DNA of 64,000 bases, taken from the NCBI GenBank assembly GCA_035771165.1, contig JAWNZC010000322.1, forward strand, positions 6,372,501-6,436,500. The letters are read 5' to 3'. Origin of the DNA: Paragorgia papillata (lineage: Eukaryota; Cnidaria; Anthozoa; Scleralcyonacea; Coralliidae). How positions within the stretch are numbered: the stretch's first letter is position 1; every line of letters starts with the position of its first letter. Positions 33,143-43,678 of the stretch are shown in pieces. Below the pieces are notes generated by a model. It made no database searches and was not told where the DNA came from. It worked only from the letters and a program-made list of their open reading frames with translations. A program made the position numbers and the translations under genes.

Positions 33143-34650
33143 AAACCACAGGGAGCTCTAACATGTATTTTTTGTTTTAAACAGTATATACATCCATACA
33201 CACATACATATTATATATAAATTACCGTATAGTTTAGTAGTGTCCTTGCTCTTGCCTCTTGTTGCTCCAAAAACAGGACGAATCAAGGATTCAAGGATTT
33301 TCTCGTACTCAATCCCCGCTCGGCCAACTCGCCAGGCGGAGAGAATTAATAATAAGAGAAGTAAAGGGAGGAAAGCGATACACGTCATGGCTTGATGATC
33401 ACCGCACATTGCATGGAACGGAAGTAACAAATCGAATTTCAAATTCAAATTTTAAACGGATTAACGGAAGTTAGAACAGCTCGTAAATTGTAAACAATGA
33501 ATAAATAGTATGGACAAACGATCCCCTTGAATTATAAATGTATACAAGCAAGAAAAAATCCATAAATATTCACTTCCGTTCCAATGTTCCATGCAATATG
33601 CGGTGATCATCGAACCATATCGAACTATACTTCTGTCTTTATGATTCTGATCTTTCTCGTCTGATTTTCTTCGTAAAACTTCGCACACTTGTTTATCTAT
33701 GTTATAACATTACACAGAGCATAAATTGTTCCACGTTTATAAACTGTAACAACCGATATGGGGTGATCATCAATCCATGACGTGATTGCTTTCCTCCCTT
33801 CTCTCTTTCTTTCTTCTCTCTGCCCAATCTCGAGCCCATAGTCACCCCCTTTTTGGTCAGCGGGAGAGCGCGGGGGAGACTCTGGGAGCATGGTTTGGCA
33901 TAGCCTGGTTCCCTGGCCCAATTTCAAAAGAAATATGGGCCAGGTAACCACTAATCTCATTCTCGCGTCATCAGGGCTAAATCCACTTATGACGATTGCA
34001 GTTTTACTCATAGCCACTAAAAACGCGCGAAATTTCAACCAATAGGAAAGCAGAAGTCTTTAGTGGTTACCTGGCCCATATTCTTTGATTGGGCCAGGGT
34101 ACCAGGCTAGGTTTGGCATAGCCTGGTACCCTGGCCCAATCAAAGAATATGGGCCAGGTAACCACTAAAGACTTCTGCTTTCCTATTGGTTAAAATTTCG
34201 CGCGTTTTTAGTGTCTATGAGTAAAACTGCAATCGTCATAAGTGGATTTAGCCCTGATGACGCGAGAATGTAATTAGTGGTTACCTGGCCCATATTTCTT
34301 TTGAAATTGGGCCAGGGTACCAGGCTAGGTTTGGCATAGCCTGGTACCCTGGCCCAATTTCAAAAGAAATAAGGGCCAGGTAACCACTAATCTCATTCTT
34401 GCGTCATCAGGGCTAAATCCACTTATGACGATTGCAGTTTTACTTATAGCCACTAAAAACGCGCGAAATTTCAACCAATAGGAAAGCAGAAGTCTTTAGT
34501 GGTTACCTGGCCCATATTCTTTGATTGGGCCAGGGTACCAGGCTAGGTTTGGCAGTGCTTTCCCCGCACGAGAAGGCCCCTACGCGCGACAAGTCCCCTA
34601 CCATATATGGTATGGTGGCCAGCGCCATTTTGTGCTGTGGCGTTCATTAC
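33143..34650. repeat. Left arm of a large dispersed inverted repeat
   Basis: Blocks at 33149-33345, 33825-33880 and 34549-34620 match, in inverted order and orientation, about 42345-42585, 42255-42315 and 41505-41580. Shared words include CAAGAGGCAAGAGCAAGGAC (or its complement), CCCGCGCTCTCCCGCTGACC and CCCCGCACGAGAAG. Between the blocks this arm carries an insert with its own inverted ends (about 33345-33825, GGGAGGAAAGC / GCTTTCCTCCC) and the MITE array at 33901-34545. The repeat type is not identified. Confidence 0.7.
33901..34545. mobile_element. Array of three 209-bp MITEs (forward, reverse, forward) sharing 9-bp target duplications
   Basis: Three copies at 33901-34109, 34119-34327 and 34337-34545, each exactly 209 bp, start TAGCCTGGT and end ACCAGGCTA. 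Subterminal asymmetry (TTTCAAAAGAAAT at one end, TCTTTGATT at the other) shows that the middle copy is inverted. The 9-mer GGTTTGGCA occurs at 33892-33900, 34110-34118, 34328-34336 and 34546-34554, that is, once between each neighbouring pair and once at each outer edge. No ORF of its own. Confidence 0.9.
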
Positions 34651-35476
34651 AAATGGCGGTCATTTTTTTATTTGATTAAAAGAATCATTCTTTCAGAAAA
34701 TGACACACATAGTAATATATTATCAGGTATGTTATTTGTTTCAATTATCCAAATAAGAAAGTTTTTGTTCTCGTGATATTTTTTAGGAACATTTGTCTTG
34801 GAATTTAATATAAAATATGAGTCATGAGTGAGATCTTTGTATTTTTTGTCCATGTGTTGAATTCATGTGTTGGTATTCGTGAAATAGTGCGATGTTAGTC
34901 CTAATGTAATATGTTTAATATAAACAAAGAAGAGTATATTTAGTGGGCTAATTTTAGCAGAGATGCTTCGCCCAACGCCCATTCCCTTACTGTATGGACT
35001 TCTAAAATTGTCAAACCCACAGTATACGTGACTGTTATTAGTAGCATGTTCCATACATTTGCCAGTTTTCTTCGAACTGTTATACAGTTCGATATCTAGA
35101 CTTGAGTTCACCTAATAGAATATTATAAATTAAAATTATAAAATATCATTTCAAGAGATTTTTAAGATCACATGCAGCAATCTCCAGGTTTGGCTGTCAA
35201 TCTCCATTCTCCAGGTTTTTTATCATTATATTGTAAAATCTCCAGATTTAGTGTTTGGTAAAGTTGGCACTAGGTCTGTATACCATTTCTTCATTTAAGT
35301 GAACTAGTATTTTTTTCTAGATAAAAGCATTTACAAAATGTGAAGATTTTTAATAACTATTGGGAATCAAACTCATATAATATATATGGCTGAATGTATT
35401 ATGTATACAGGTATGTAATAGTCTTTTCGAAATAACTAATGTATGTTCCCATGTATAAATAGATCACACACAAGGA
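34651..35476. other. Intron sequence, no gene seen
   Basis: AT-rich. ORFs at 34668-35111 lack recognisable domains. Nothing else supported. Confidence 0.45.
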
Positions 35477-35560
35477 GGAGTGTTTCATCAGGATATCCAA
35501 ACACCGAGACGTTCTTGAACAAACTTTTGAGGTGTTTGGATTTCCGGATGAAACACTCCT
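35477..35560. repeat. 30-bp palindrome at the 5' edge of the LINE fragment
   Basis: 35477-35506 and 35531-35560 are inverted copies (AGGAGTGTTTCATC...TCCAAACACC) with a 24-base spacer. The right arm encodes the start of the LINE reading VFGFPDETLLQ. Confidence 0.85.
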
Positions 35561-36106
35561 CCAAGTGTATGATATAGCATCTGAAAGCATATGGTGTAAG
35601 CAACAGTGGCTGTGCGCTACTAGGAGATTACCTGTCTGGAAGCAGAGAGTGAAAATCTGGGATACATACTCTAGTTGGGAAACTGTCATGAGAGGTGTGC
35701 TACAAGGGAGTGTTGTAGGGCCAATGTTTTTCAATATTTTCATAAATGATCTGTTTTATCATATTAAAATGGTAAAGCTACATGCTTATGCTGATGACAA
35801 ACAATTGTATGACTTATACGTGGATCCCATTGCTCTTGATAGGCGCATTCAGAATTATCTCAACCTTGCAAATTTATGGTACAAAGAAAATGGCATGAGT
35901 GTACTGTTAATCCTGGTAAACATCAAGCTATGGTATCGGGTAGTACTGATCATGAATTCTCATTTCCGATTAAAAGTTCAATAGATCTATTTGGACTAAA
36001 TATGGATGACAAGCTTAATTTTGACAACCACATCTCTACCATTTGCAAAAAGATTAACAATCAATTTAATGTAATGAAGGGGTTCCGTAAACTGATTATC
36101 AACTAG
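35520..36106 (+). pseudogene. Non-LTR retrotransposon (LINE) reverse transcriptase fragment
   Basis: Reading includes SSWETVMRGVLQGSVVGPMFFNIFINDLF (palm, block before the catalytic site; shown here as landmarks GVLQGSVVGP and NIFINDL), the catalytic AYADDKQLY, and the thumb NLANLWYKENGM. After a frameshift at about 35890 it continues as NPGKHQAMVSG and KLNFDNHISTICKKINNQFN. The GVPQGS-like and YADD boxes place it among CR1/L2/jockey-like LINEs. The 5' endonuclease is missing. RT normally copies element RNA at nicked target DNA. Confidence 0.8.
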
Positions 36107-36141
36107 TACATTTATTGTGATTAGGGGAGCACAAGTGGTGT

Positions 36142-36247
36142 GTGCTGTTAGTGCACTGCCTCTCACCAAAAAGTTAAGCCCAGTTAGATGCTGATGGGGT
36201 TAGTACTTGGATGGGTGACCACTTGGGAATAACCCCTTTGGCAGCAC
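36142..36247 (+). rRNA. 5S rRNA-like sequence, degenerate (pseudogene or 5S-derived SINE)
   Basis: AAGTTAAGC followed by GGTTAGTACTTGGATGGGTG, GACC and TTGGGAATA matches the conserved internal control region and 3' half of eukaryotic 5S rRNA, and GTGCTG (36142) pairs with CAGCAC (36247) as helix I. The 5' half (GCACTGCCTCTCACC) is diverged and an extra stretch follows AGTTAGAT. The LINE next to it suggests retroposition. Confidence 0.7.
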
Positions 36248-36540
36248 TTTCTTCTCAATTGTTTTATTGAAGACCTGAGTGGTGGTCCAACAGCAGATTG
36301 AAGCTGTGTCTCCCAGTTGCAACCACTATACAACAGCTGGTGCAAATTATACATGGTTTTTGTTGATTGATAGGTGGTTACGAGAAGTTTTGCCTCTTAA
36401 AGTCAGCTGTAATTATTATTGTTGTTTTGTTTTTCTGTGTGGCAATTTTCTGCACAGGTACTAGTTATGTGGCATTTTCTATACGACTGGTGCCTCAGGA
36501 ACTTCAAATTTAAAAAAAAAACCCAAAAAAAACTAAAAAA

Positions 36541-36783
36541 TCTTCTATTGCAGTAATGTTTTTGCAGATGATTTCTTCTCGTACCTATACATTCAACAGT
36601 GTGTCCTAATATATTAACTTACAATGCTACCTCAGCTATTGTCTTATATTGACTAAATAAGGGGTATATTGGCATAATTAAATATTTTATTCTGGTAATT
36701 ATTGGACACACTGTTGAATGTATAGGTACATACTGTACGAGAAGAAATCATCTGCAAAAACATTACAGCTATAGAAGATTTTT
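36541..36783. repeat. Foldback repeat with about 70-bp arms
   Basis: Bases 36541-36605 and 36704-36783 are inverted copies (shared ACACTGTTGAATGTATAGGTAC and ATGATTTCTTCTCG in part; about four small differences). The right arm continues into the LINE 3' fragment at 36782. Confidence 0.8.
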
Positions 36784-37085
36784 AGTTTTTTGTTTTTTTT
36801 AATTTGAATTTCCTGAGATTTTTGAAATCTTCATCAATATCGTTCCAAGTCTTTGAACAGACAAATCTAATTTCCTGTGTGCCCATTAGTGGGTTAGACA
36901 AGTGGCAATGGGGCACTTTAATATTTGATTTTGGCTGACACAGTGAGGCACCCATATATTTTTGCACCTTAATGCAGTTACTGAAACCTCTGATTACAAT
37001 AGAAAGTAAATATGTAACTAAATCAGTTTTTGATGCATTTATAGAAGCTTTCAAGACATATTTCCGCTCATCCTAAGCCAGCCAC
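36641..37085 (-). repeat. Direct repeat copy 1 with LINE C-terminal fragment (ORF 36782-37054)
   Basis: Nearly identical to 38288-38729. The minus-strand frame reads TQEIRFVCSKTWNDIDEDFK, resembling the extreme C-terminus of CR1/L2-like LINE ORF2 (the xRxxxLWNxLP-type motif before the stop). The frame upstream is missing, so it is a short 3' piece. Confidence 0.7.
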
Positions 37086-37438
37086 ATTAGATGTGAAAAG
37101 GGAATTCAACAGGCCCATAACACCAGTTGCAGAAGGTGGAACAGAAAAGATGAGGTTTGTGACCTGCTTATCTACTTGGTACATTTTCCTGTTTACTAAT
37201 TTCTAATTCTTTTTAATCAGCTATGTCTATATAAGAGTTTTGTTTATGAACACAACGACTAGACAATTATAAGTACCTGATCAGCCATAGCATTATACCC
37301 TAACTGTTGAAATTAAATTAATGGGTACATCGAGGGCAAAGGTGCATTTTACTATTTTTTACAGCTAACAACAGAAGATTTTATTCAGTATAAACTGTAG
37401 TGTGGAGTGTTGATGCGCGCTTGTCCCTGGGTTACCCA
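37086..37438. other. Intron sequence, no gene seen
   Basis: Nothing recognisable; it separates the LINE 3' fragment from the TTAA-flanked foldback element. Confidence 0.4.
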
Positions 37439-37442
37439 TTAA

Positions 37443-38100
37443 GGTGGCTCCCTACTGTTTCTTCAAAAGTTGAAAAATGCAAGTTGTAACCTCAAAAACT
37501 GCTCATGAATATTTTGAAAAAAAATGAAACTAACATTCTACATAGAATAATGTCCAAGACAATAAAGTGTTTCTGCCCTTGCTATGACAACAGTGATGTT
37601 TCAAAATGGCCATAAATTTGCATTTAATTCAATTTATTTCAAAAATGAGTTCAGTGGACCCCAAATTTTTTTGCATTAAAACATTTCTTTAAATTTAAGT
37701 AATCAATAGGCAGATTTAAAAAAAGATTCTGTATATCCAATTTTTTTTAATATTGAAGAAAAATTATGGTTTTCTATTTTTCAAAAAAATTCGATCTACA
37801 GAATTTCTTTTTAAATCTGCCTATTGATTACTTAAATTTGAAGAAATGTTTTCAAGGCAAAAAGAATTGGGGGTTGTCAAAATCGTTTTTGAAATAAATT
37901 TGATTAAATGTAAATGGCCATTTTGAAACATCACTGTTGTCATAGCAACGGCTGAAACACACCTGTTAACAGCATTTAATGTCTTGAACGTTATTCTATG
38001 CATAATGTTAGTTTCACTCTTCTCGAAAGTATTCACAAGCACTTTCTGAGGTTGAAACTTGCATTTTTTTCAACTTTTGAAGAAACAGTAGTGAGCCACC
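37443..38100. mobile_element. TTAA-flanked foldback element, 658 bp (piggyBac- or Kolobok-type, non-autonomous)
   Basis: TTAA lies at 37439-37442 and 38101-38104. The ends GGTGGCTCCCTACTGTTTCT and AGAAACAGTAGTGAGCCACC are inverted, and the inverted similarity continues about 300 bp inward on each side (for example AATCTGCCTATTGATTACTT paired with its complement). TTAA target duplications are used by piggyBac and Kolobok transposases, so a member of either could have mobilised it. No ORF. Confidence 0.85.
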
Positions 38101-38287
38101 TTAAGGGACAAGAGCACATTACGGCTCTTAACTGCTGAATAAAATCATCTGGTGACTGGCATTAACCAAATAAAATAGTTAAGCGTGCCAAGGTTGACAG
38201 CTTAAAATACAAGAAATTATCAGTTCTCCATATAAAAAGTTTTGCATGGGTTTCATATATGAGCTTCATTGCATAGCTCTAGTGGTG

Positions 38288-38729
38288 GTCTTATATTGAC
38301 TAAATAAGGGGTATATTGGCATAATTAAATATTTTATTCTGGTAATTATTGGACACACTGTTGAATGTATAGGTACTGTACGAGAAGAAATCATCTGCAA
38401 AAACATTACAGCTATAGAAGATTTTTAGTTTTTTTGTTTTTTTAATTTGAATTTCCTGAGATTTTTGAAATCTTCATCAATATCGTTCCAAGTCTTTGAA
38501 CAGACAAATCTAATTTCCTGTGTGCCCATTAGTGGGTTAGACAAGTGGCAATGGGGCACTTTAATATTTGATTTTGGCTGACACAGTGAGGCACCCATAT
38601 ATTTTTGCACCTTAATGCAGTTACTGAAACCTCTGATTACAATAGAAAGTAAATATGTAACTAAATCAGTTTTTGATGCATTTATAGAAGCTTTCAAGAC
38701 ATATTTCCGCTCATCCTAAGCCAGCCACA
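38288..38729 (-). repeat. Direct repeat copy 2 with LINE C-terminal fragment (ORF 38425-38697)
   Basis: Same sequence and orientation as 36641-37085, with only a few base differences; the 90-aa frame differs by one residue near its end. The two copies flank the TTAA element, so either the segment was duplicated or two LINE ends inserted. Confidence 0.75.
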
Positions 38730-38996
38730 TTACATTACTTGATTATTGAAAAGTTTTATATCCTCAAAGTTTACCTAAATGAAGAAATTGTGTTTCCAGT
38801 ATATGCAGAAAACCTAATTTGCATAAATTCTGTTGCTCATCACAAACACAATTTCTCTAGATACACAAGCGCTAAAAGTATTAATCTTTCCAATAATCAA
38901 GACCACCACTAGAGCTGTGCAATGAATTAAAATTAAGCTCATGAGACCTGTGCAAAACTTTTATATATTTATATATATATATATATATATATATTT
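38730..38996. other. AT-rich spacer with (TA)n at 38962-38993
   Basis: No gene seen. Confidence 0.5.
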
Positions 38997-39598
38997 ATTA
39001 TATAGCATGCTATCGGATATGAGCTTTTGCGTAATCTGATTGGTTCCCTACTACCAGGCTATCAGCTCATATCCTGCTAGTAGAGGAAAAACAAGATGGC
39101 GGCATGTTTTTTTAAACTGCCGAAAAGAGTTGAAATTGACGGATTTTTATACAGAAAAATATCAACACCCTCTAACAAATGTGTAATTTTGCATGAAATC
39201 AAAACCTTTTTCACGACAGCAACGCTAATATAAACAACTGACCCACCTTTTGACTTCATAAAGGTACCTTTTAATCTTTTTTGTTGATCTGCTTAACACA
39301 TTTTTTGCCTCTCGAGTAACATTTATACAACATTTCGAAGCTGTTTACCGAACAGCTCAGCGAGAAACTCTGTGTGAATGCATCATTACGCATGGCGGAA
39401 GTATTAGTTGCCTATGCCGGAAGTTTGTTGTTTCAAACATTTCGCTGTAATTTTGGTCTCTTGTACAGTGCTTGGCTATATAATAAAACAGTTATACCAT
39501 TCGCTCTCGTCGTATACGAACTAATAGCCAACTCGGCGAAGCGCCTCGTTGGCTATGAGCTCATATACGACTCGAGCTCATGGTATAACTGTTAAATA
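38997..39598 (+). repeat. Dispersed repeat, copy 1 (internally deleted)
   Basis: Matches 54559-55477 closely from TTATATAGCATGCTATCGGA to the 3' hairpin, but lacks about 310 internal bases (54749-55057). The 3' end forms a hairpin: CAGTTATACCATTCGCTC...GAGCTCATGGTATAACTG around CTCGGCGAAGCGCCTCG. An ORF of 73 codons (from 39374) is shared by both copies; no domain recognised. Family unknown. Confidence 0.75.
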
Positions 39599-39659
39599 TA
39601 TACTGTTAGTTTTTTTGGTATGTTGCTAAGTCTTGGCTTGTGGGTTTTTTTTGCTTTAG

Positions 39660-40073
39660 AAGTTGCCACGTAGGTTGAAACAGCTTGACAAGGCATCGTG
39701 GAGTGCTGAAAAAGTTTCAAAGGTGGCGGATATTCTCAGGCCTGACTACATGTCTTCTGAAGAGAGTGAAAATGATGAGAATCAACAAAACAACGTACTG
39801 AAGTACACCATTCACAGACCACCTTGGGAGTCGAAAAAGCTACGGTTGGCCAAGAAAAAGCTGGACAAGTTACACAAAGCAACTTTGTCTGGGGTTGTGA
39901 AAAGACGGTTAATACCCCGTGAGGTTGCCACTCCATCGACTCGGCCCAAACCAGCTTCTTGCCCAGACTGGGCATATACACAGGAAAGAGTCTCTGCAGT
40001 TAATGAAGATGCTACTGCGGTAGCTGAGCAGCGAAATGGACAATCTGAAGCAGAATTTGAACAGAATTTGTAG
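39660..40073 (+). CDS. 3' terminal exon of an unrecognised protein
   Basis: A splice acceptor (TTTTTTGCTTTAG) precedes 39660. The frame then reads 138 codons to TAG at 40071-40073. It is acidic in the middle (MSSEESENDENQQ), followed by RPPWESKKLRLAKKKLDKL, KRRLIPREVATPSTRPKP and CPDWAY. The layout (acidic Ser/Glu stretch, PW.SKKL, basic helix, RP.P..CP.WA) has the look of a conserved domain that I recall at the ends of cnidarian transposon or orphan proteins, but I cannot name it. No upstream exon was identified. It might belong to an element whose 5' end is the dispersed repeat just upstream. Function unknown. Confidence 0.5.
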   Translation, partial: KLPRRLKQLDKASWSAEKVSKVADILRPDYMSSEESENDENQQNNVLKYTIHRPPWESKKLRLAKKKLDKLHKATLSGVVKRRLIPREVATPSTRPKPASCPDWAYTQERVSAVNEDATAVAEQRNGQSEAEFEQNL

Positions 40074-41007
40074 CTGTATACCTGCCATTGCGGTTTGACA
40101 TTGACTTTGAATTGGTTATTTTCTGCAATTTTATGTACTATAAAATTTAAATATTCATAGGCTAGTGCATTATTCATATGTTCAAATAGAAACGAATGGA
40201 GGTGTTTGAAAACTGTCGAAATGTAAACTGTGAGCCAGTGAGGTTTTAACGTTTCGAGTGAAGGCCCTTCGCTCGAAACTTCAGAACCTCACAGTTTACA
40301 TTTCGGCAGTTTTCAAACACCTTTATTCATTTCCATTTGGATATATACACTGCATACGCAGTACACTTCTCAAACTCATTAATAATTCATGAAGAAAATT
40401 CAAAATAAATCAATATTTAATCAGTATTTAGAAATCGGAGGAAGATTAAAGTCAAATTTAGCAAAGTTTGAGGTCGATTTTCTCTTAAAATATTGATTCG
40501 TTTGAGAAGCTATATCCAACACTCGTCAGTGTTCATCCTCCGATGTCTAAATACAGCCAAGCTGGTTAAAAAAAACTCGGCTTCGCCTCGTATTTTCAAC
40601 CTGCTTGGCTGTATTTAGAAATCGGAGGGAGAACACTGACTCGTGTTGGATATATTACTTATTTGAAACTTCTTGAAAATGTTGCTGTATGACCTGTACA
40701 TAGGTCAATTTACTGAAGCCAGCTAATTGCCACTACAAGCTATAAGTATATTGCTTTCTTATTGTAATATTTTATTCAGTTGTAAATACGGAAACTGCAC
40801 AAGAAGAGCTTGTTCTGTTTATTTACTGGTATATATACGTACGTGCATGGGTACTACACTATTTTTTGTATAAGGTGATATTACTTAGACATTAATAAAT
40901 CTGTGTTAATTAAAAATTTGTTATACATGCATATACCTCTCTGTGTTAATGCATTAGTACGGGCAACAAAGTCAACCATTCCCAATTTTTACAATTATTC
41001 AATTATA

Positions 41008-41073
<66 letters not shown>

Positions 41074-41490
41074 AATTGTCCGAATATATCGAAATTGTCG
41101 ATATTGTTCAGCAATTTTATTCGATTTCAAGTATGCTAGGCAAGACCGTTTCCGTGACAAACAAGATGGACTGCTTTCATTAAAGTCCTGAATCCTGAAT
41201 CTTTGCGGGTTCAAGTTTGCGAGACATTAGTGAGAACCAAAATATTGTTCTTTACTAGCCGCTCGTATAATAGCGCACTTCCATTATTTGCGTTGTTTCA
41301 GCTGGCCGACACGTCAAAACACTCCGGAGACGGAGAGCTTGCGTGAAGCTTTCACGATTACCACAATAATTAATTATTCAACGAAAAATATCAGAATAAA
41401 ACTTATCACTCTTGAAATATAACTTGATAATTTACTTGAAAACGTGATGGATAATTTATAAGAAGCATTTAGTCACCGTAGCCACTCATG
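40074..41490. other. Foldback repeats and (TA)n; no gene seen
   Basis: Two foldbacks: 40200-40255 with 40270-40321 (AAATGTAAACTGTGAG and its inverse, around CGAGTGAAGGCCCTTCGCTCG), and 40509-40576 with 40594-40655 (CTAAATACAGCCAAGC / GCTTGGCTGTATTTAG). A TA microsatellite lies at 41007-41070. No coding region supported. Confidence 0.6.
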
Positions 41491-42595
41491 ACGGAAATGG
41501 TTTGGACTGCCATATATGGTAGGGGCCTCCCTGGGTATTGGGGGCTTCTCGTGCGGGGAAGGAACTGCCAAGTCTAGTAGGACTCTGGGGAAATTGGATT
41601 AATTACCCCTGAAATGAGGGGTTCCGGTTGTTAAGCGCATGATCGTAGCCTCAGCTGCTGTGCAGAATGTGCGTTGTGTTCATGAGTTCGTTTCTCATGT
41701 ATTTGTTTGAAATCGCAAATACTATATTTGTGAGAACCCTGTATAAAATACAGATCAAATGCACGTTAAAATTGCCGGAGAGAGACTGACACTGCTGGTG
41801 GTGGCACTTGACATAAACATTCTTGAAATCCAAGGTAAATATCAATTCACGACGCCAATATCGTCGTCGATCAGACGATGACAAGCCTTTTAATACGAGT
41901 TGCGATTGCGAAGGCTGATTCCGTCTTTAATTGTCTTAAATATGCTTTTTCGTTGTTTAAATTGTTTTACATTTATACATCAAAGATAACGACAAATCCC
42001 AACGGGATTTGTTTTGTTCATTGCGACTATTTGTTATTCGAAATTCGTCTTGTACTTTGCTATGAAGTTTGTTTGTGTGACTGAAACCCAGATATATTAA
42101 ACAAAGAGAAGAGATGTAAATGAGGCGTCTAAATTTGAAGATATATATGTTATTGAATAAAGCAATATATTTGACTTTCATTATTTTACAATCTGTATGT
42201 TTTGAATCGATGAATTCAATAAATTTAAATGAACCAATCAAAACAGAGAATCAATCCAGTTTCCCCAGAGTCTCCCCCGCGCTCTCCCGCTGACCAAAAA
42301 GGGGGTGACTATGGGCTCGAGATTGCTCTCTGCCTGGCGAGTTGGCCGAGCGGGGATTGAGTACGAGAAAATTACCAAAAGGATCGCAGGCTCTGTGTAC
42401 GAGATTGTCTTGAATCCTGCTTGAATCCTTCTTGATTCGGCTTGTTCTTGGAGCAACAAGAGGCAAGAGCAAGGACACTACTAAACTATACGGTAATTTA
42501 TATATAATATGTATGTGTGTATGGATGTATATACTGTTTAAAACAAAAAATACATGTTAGAGCTCCCTGTGTCGAAACCATGCTGTTACCTATAC
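41491..42595. repeat. Right arm of the large inverted repeat, with a foldback insert
   Basis: Inverted partner of 33143-34650. Here the segment corresponding to the MITE array is empty (CTTGGCAG...TTCCCCGCACGAGAAG in reverse), giving an insertion-free reference. An insert at about 41582-42262 carries its own inverted edges (GGACTCTGGGGAAA / TTTCCCCAGAGTCT). The small ORFs within are shadows. Confidence 0.7.
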
Positions 42596-42929
42596 TAACT
42601 AAATTCTTTGTTGGTAAAATCAAACAAAAAAAATGAAAAATGTTAAATTGAATTGTTTCGGTATATAATATGATTCGGTGGTTATCTCGCGTGGTTTCGA
42701 TTAATACTTGGTTTCTGCATAGGCGTTGTCTTCCACTCTTTGGCCTCTGTAGTAGATATAATGCTGCATCAGTGGTACTTCTGGTTTCACTGGTTAAACA
42801 GGCAAGGAGGACTGTAAATTCGATGTTTGAGGTTGTCGATTATGCTTGCGGTGGCGGCTTGGCTTCGTTAATATTGATCAGGAAGATGTCTTCTCGTGTG
42901 TATATTGTTTGTCGTTTGTTGTAGTGTTG
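42596..42929. other. Sequence split by the hAT-like insertion (continues at 47923)
   Basis: An ORF of 84 codons (42670-42924) ends close to the insertion. No domain recognised. The flanking sequence resumes at 47923 after the element. Confidence 0.4.
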
Positions 42930-43678
42930 TTAGTCACTAGTGGTGTGCGTCGGATCGGATTGACCCCTTGTAATCCGAGGGTTTGCCAAAACTGTCAATC
43001 CGAATCCGATCCGATCCGAAGCCTAAAAATCGTAGTCCGATCCGAAAACAGCTGCTCAAATCCGATCCGATCCGATCCGGTCCGAAAAAATTAAAACACC
43101 GGATATATGTTGCAATAGTTGCGCAAACTTTCCGAAAAGAAAACCAATGAACAAATAAATTTAAGAAAACTACTATACAATAATTATCTTATGTAATAAT
43201 AGCCTTCATATATTGTGCAACGTGCATACAACTAGTACTAGTGAATTTGTTAATTTTGTGACAAAAACAATGACAAAAGTGAACCTGATGCGGGTAAAAA
43301 AGTGGAAAATCCGATTCGATCCGATCTGGGGAAAAAAGAACAAAATCCGATCCGATCCGAGAAAAAAAGAACAAAATCCGATTCGATCCGATCCGAACGA
43401 TAAAAGTTTAGTCCGAATTAGCCTGCGAGCCGGCTCTCCTTTGGGGGATTGGGGACAGGATGAGAAGGAGAGCCTGCACGCGTAGTATTGTTTTTTGAGT
43501 AGTAGCGTTCCAAATTGGGACGCAGCTTACTGATTGGACGAGATACTGATTGTTGACATACAACCATATATTAATAGACTGCTGGTAATTTGTAAAATAT
43601 TAAGTGCATTTGTGTCTGAAGGATATTTCCATCAGGTAAATATTTTTAATATCTTTGATCATTTATCAAGGGTTGTAC

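Noticed and set aside
33158..34038. ORFs in the 33-34 kb repeats (including one of 113 codons)
   Set aside because: Located in foldback and MITE sequence with no recognisable domain; the equivalent frames are broken in the inverted partner.
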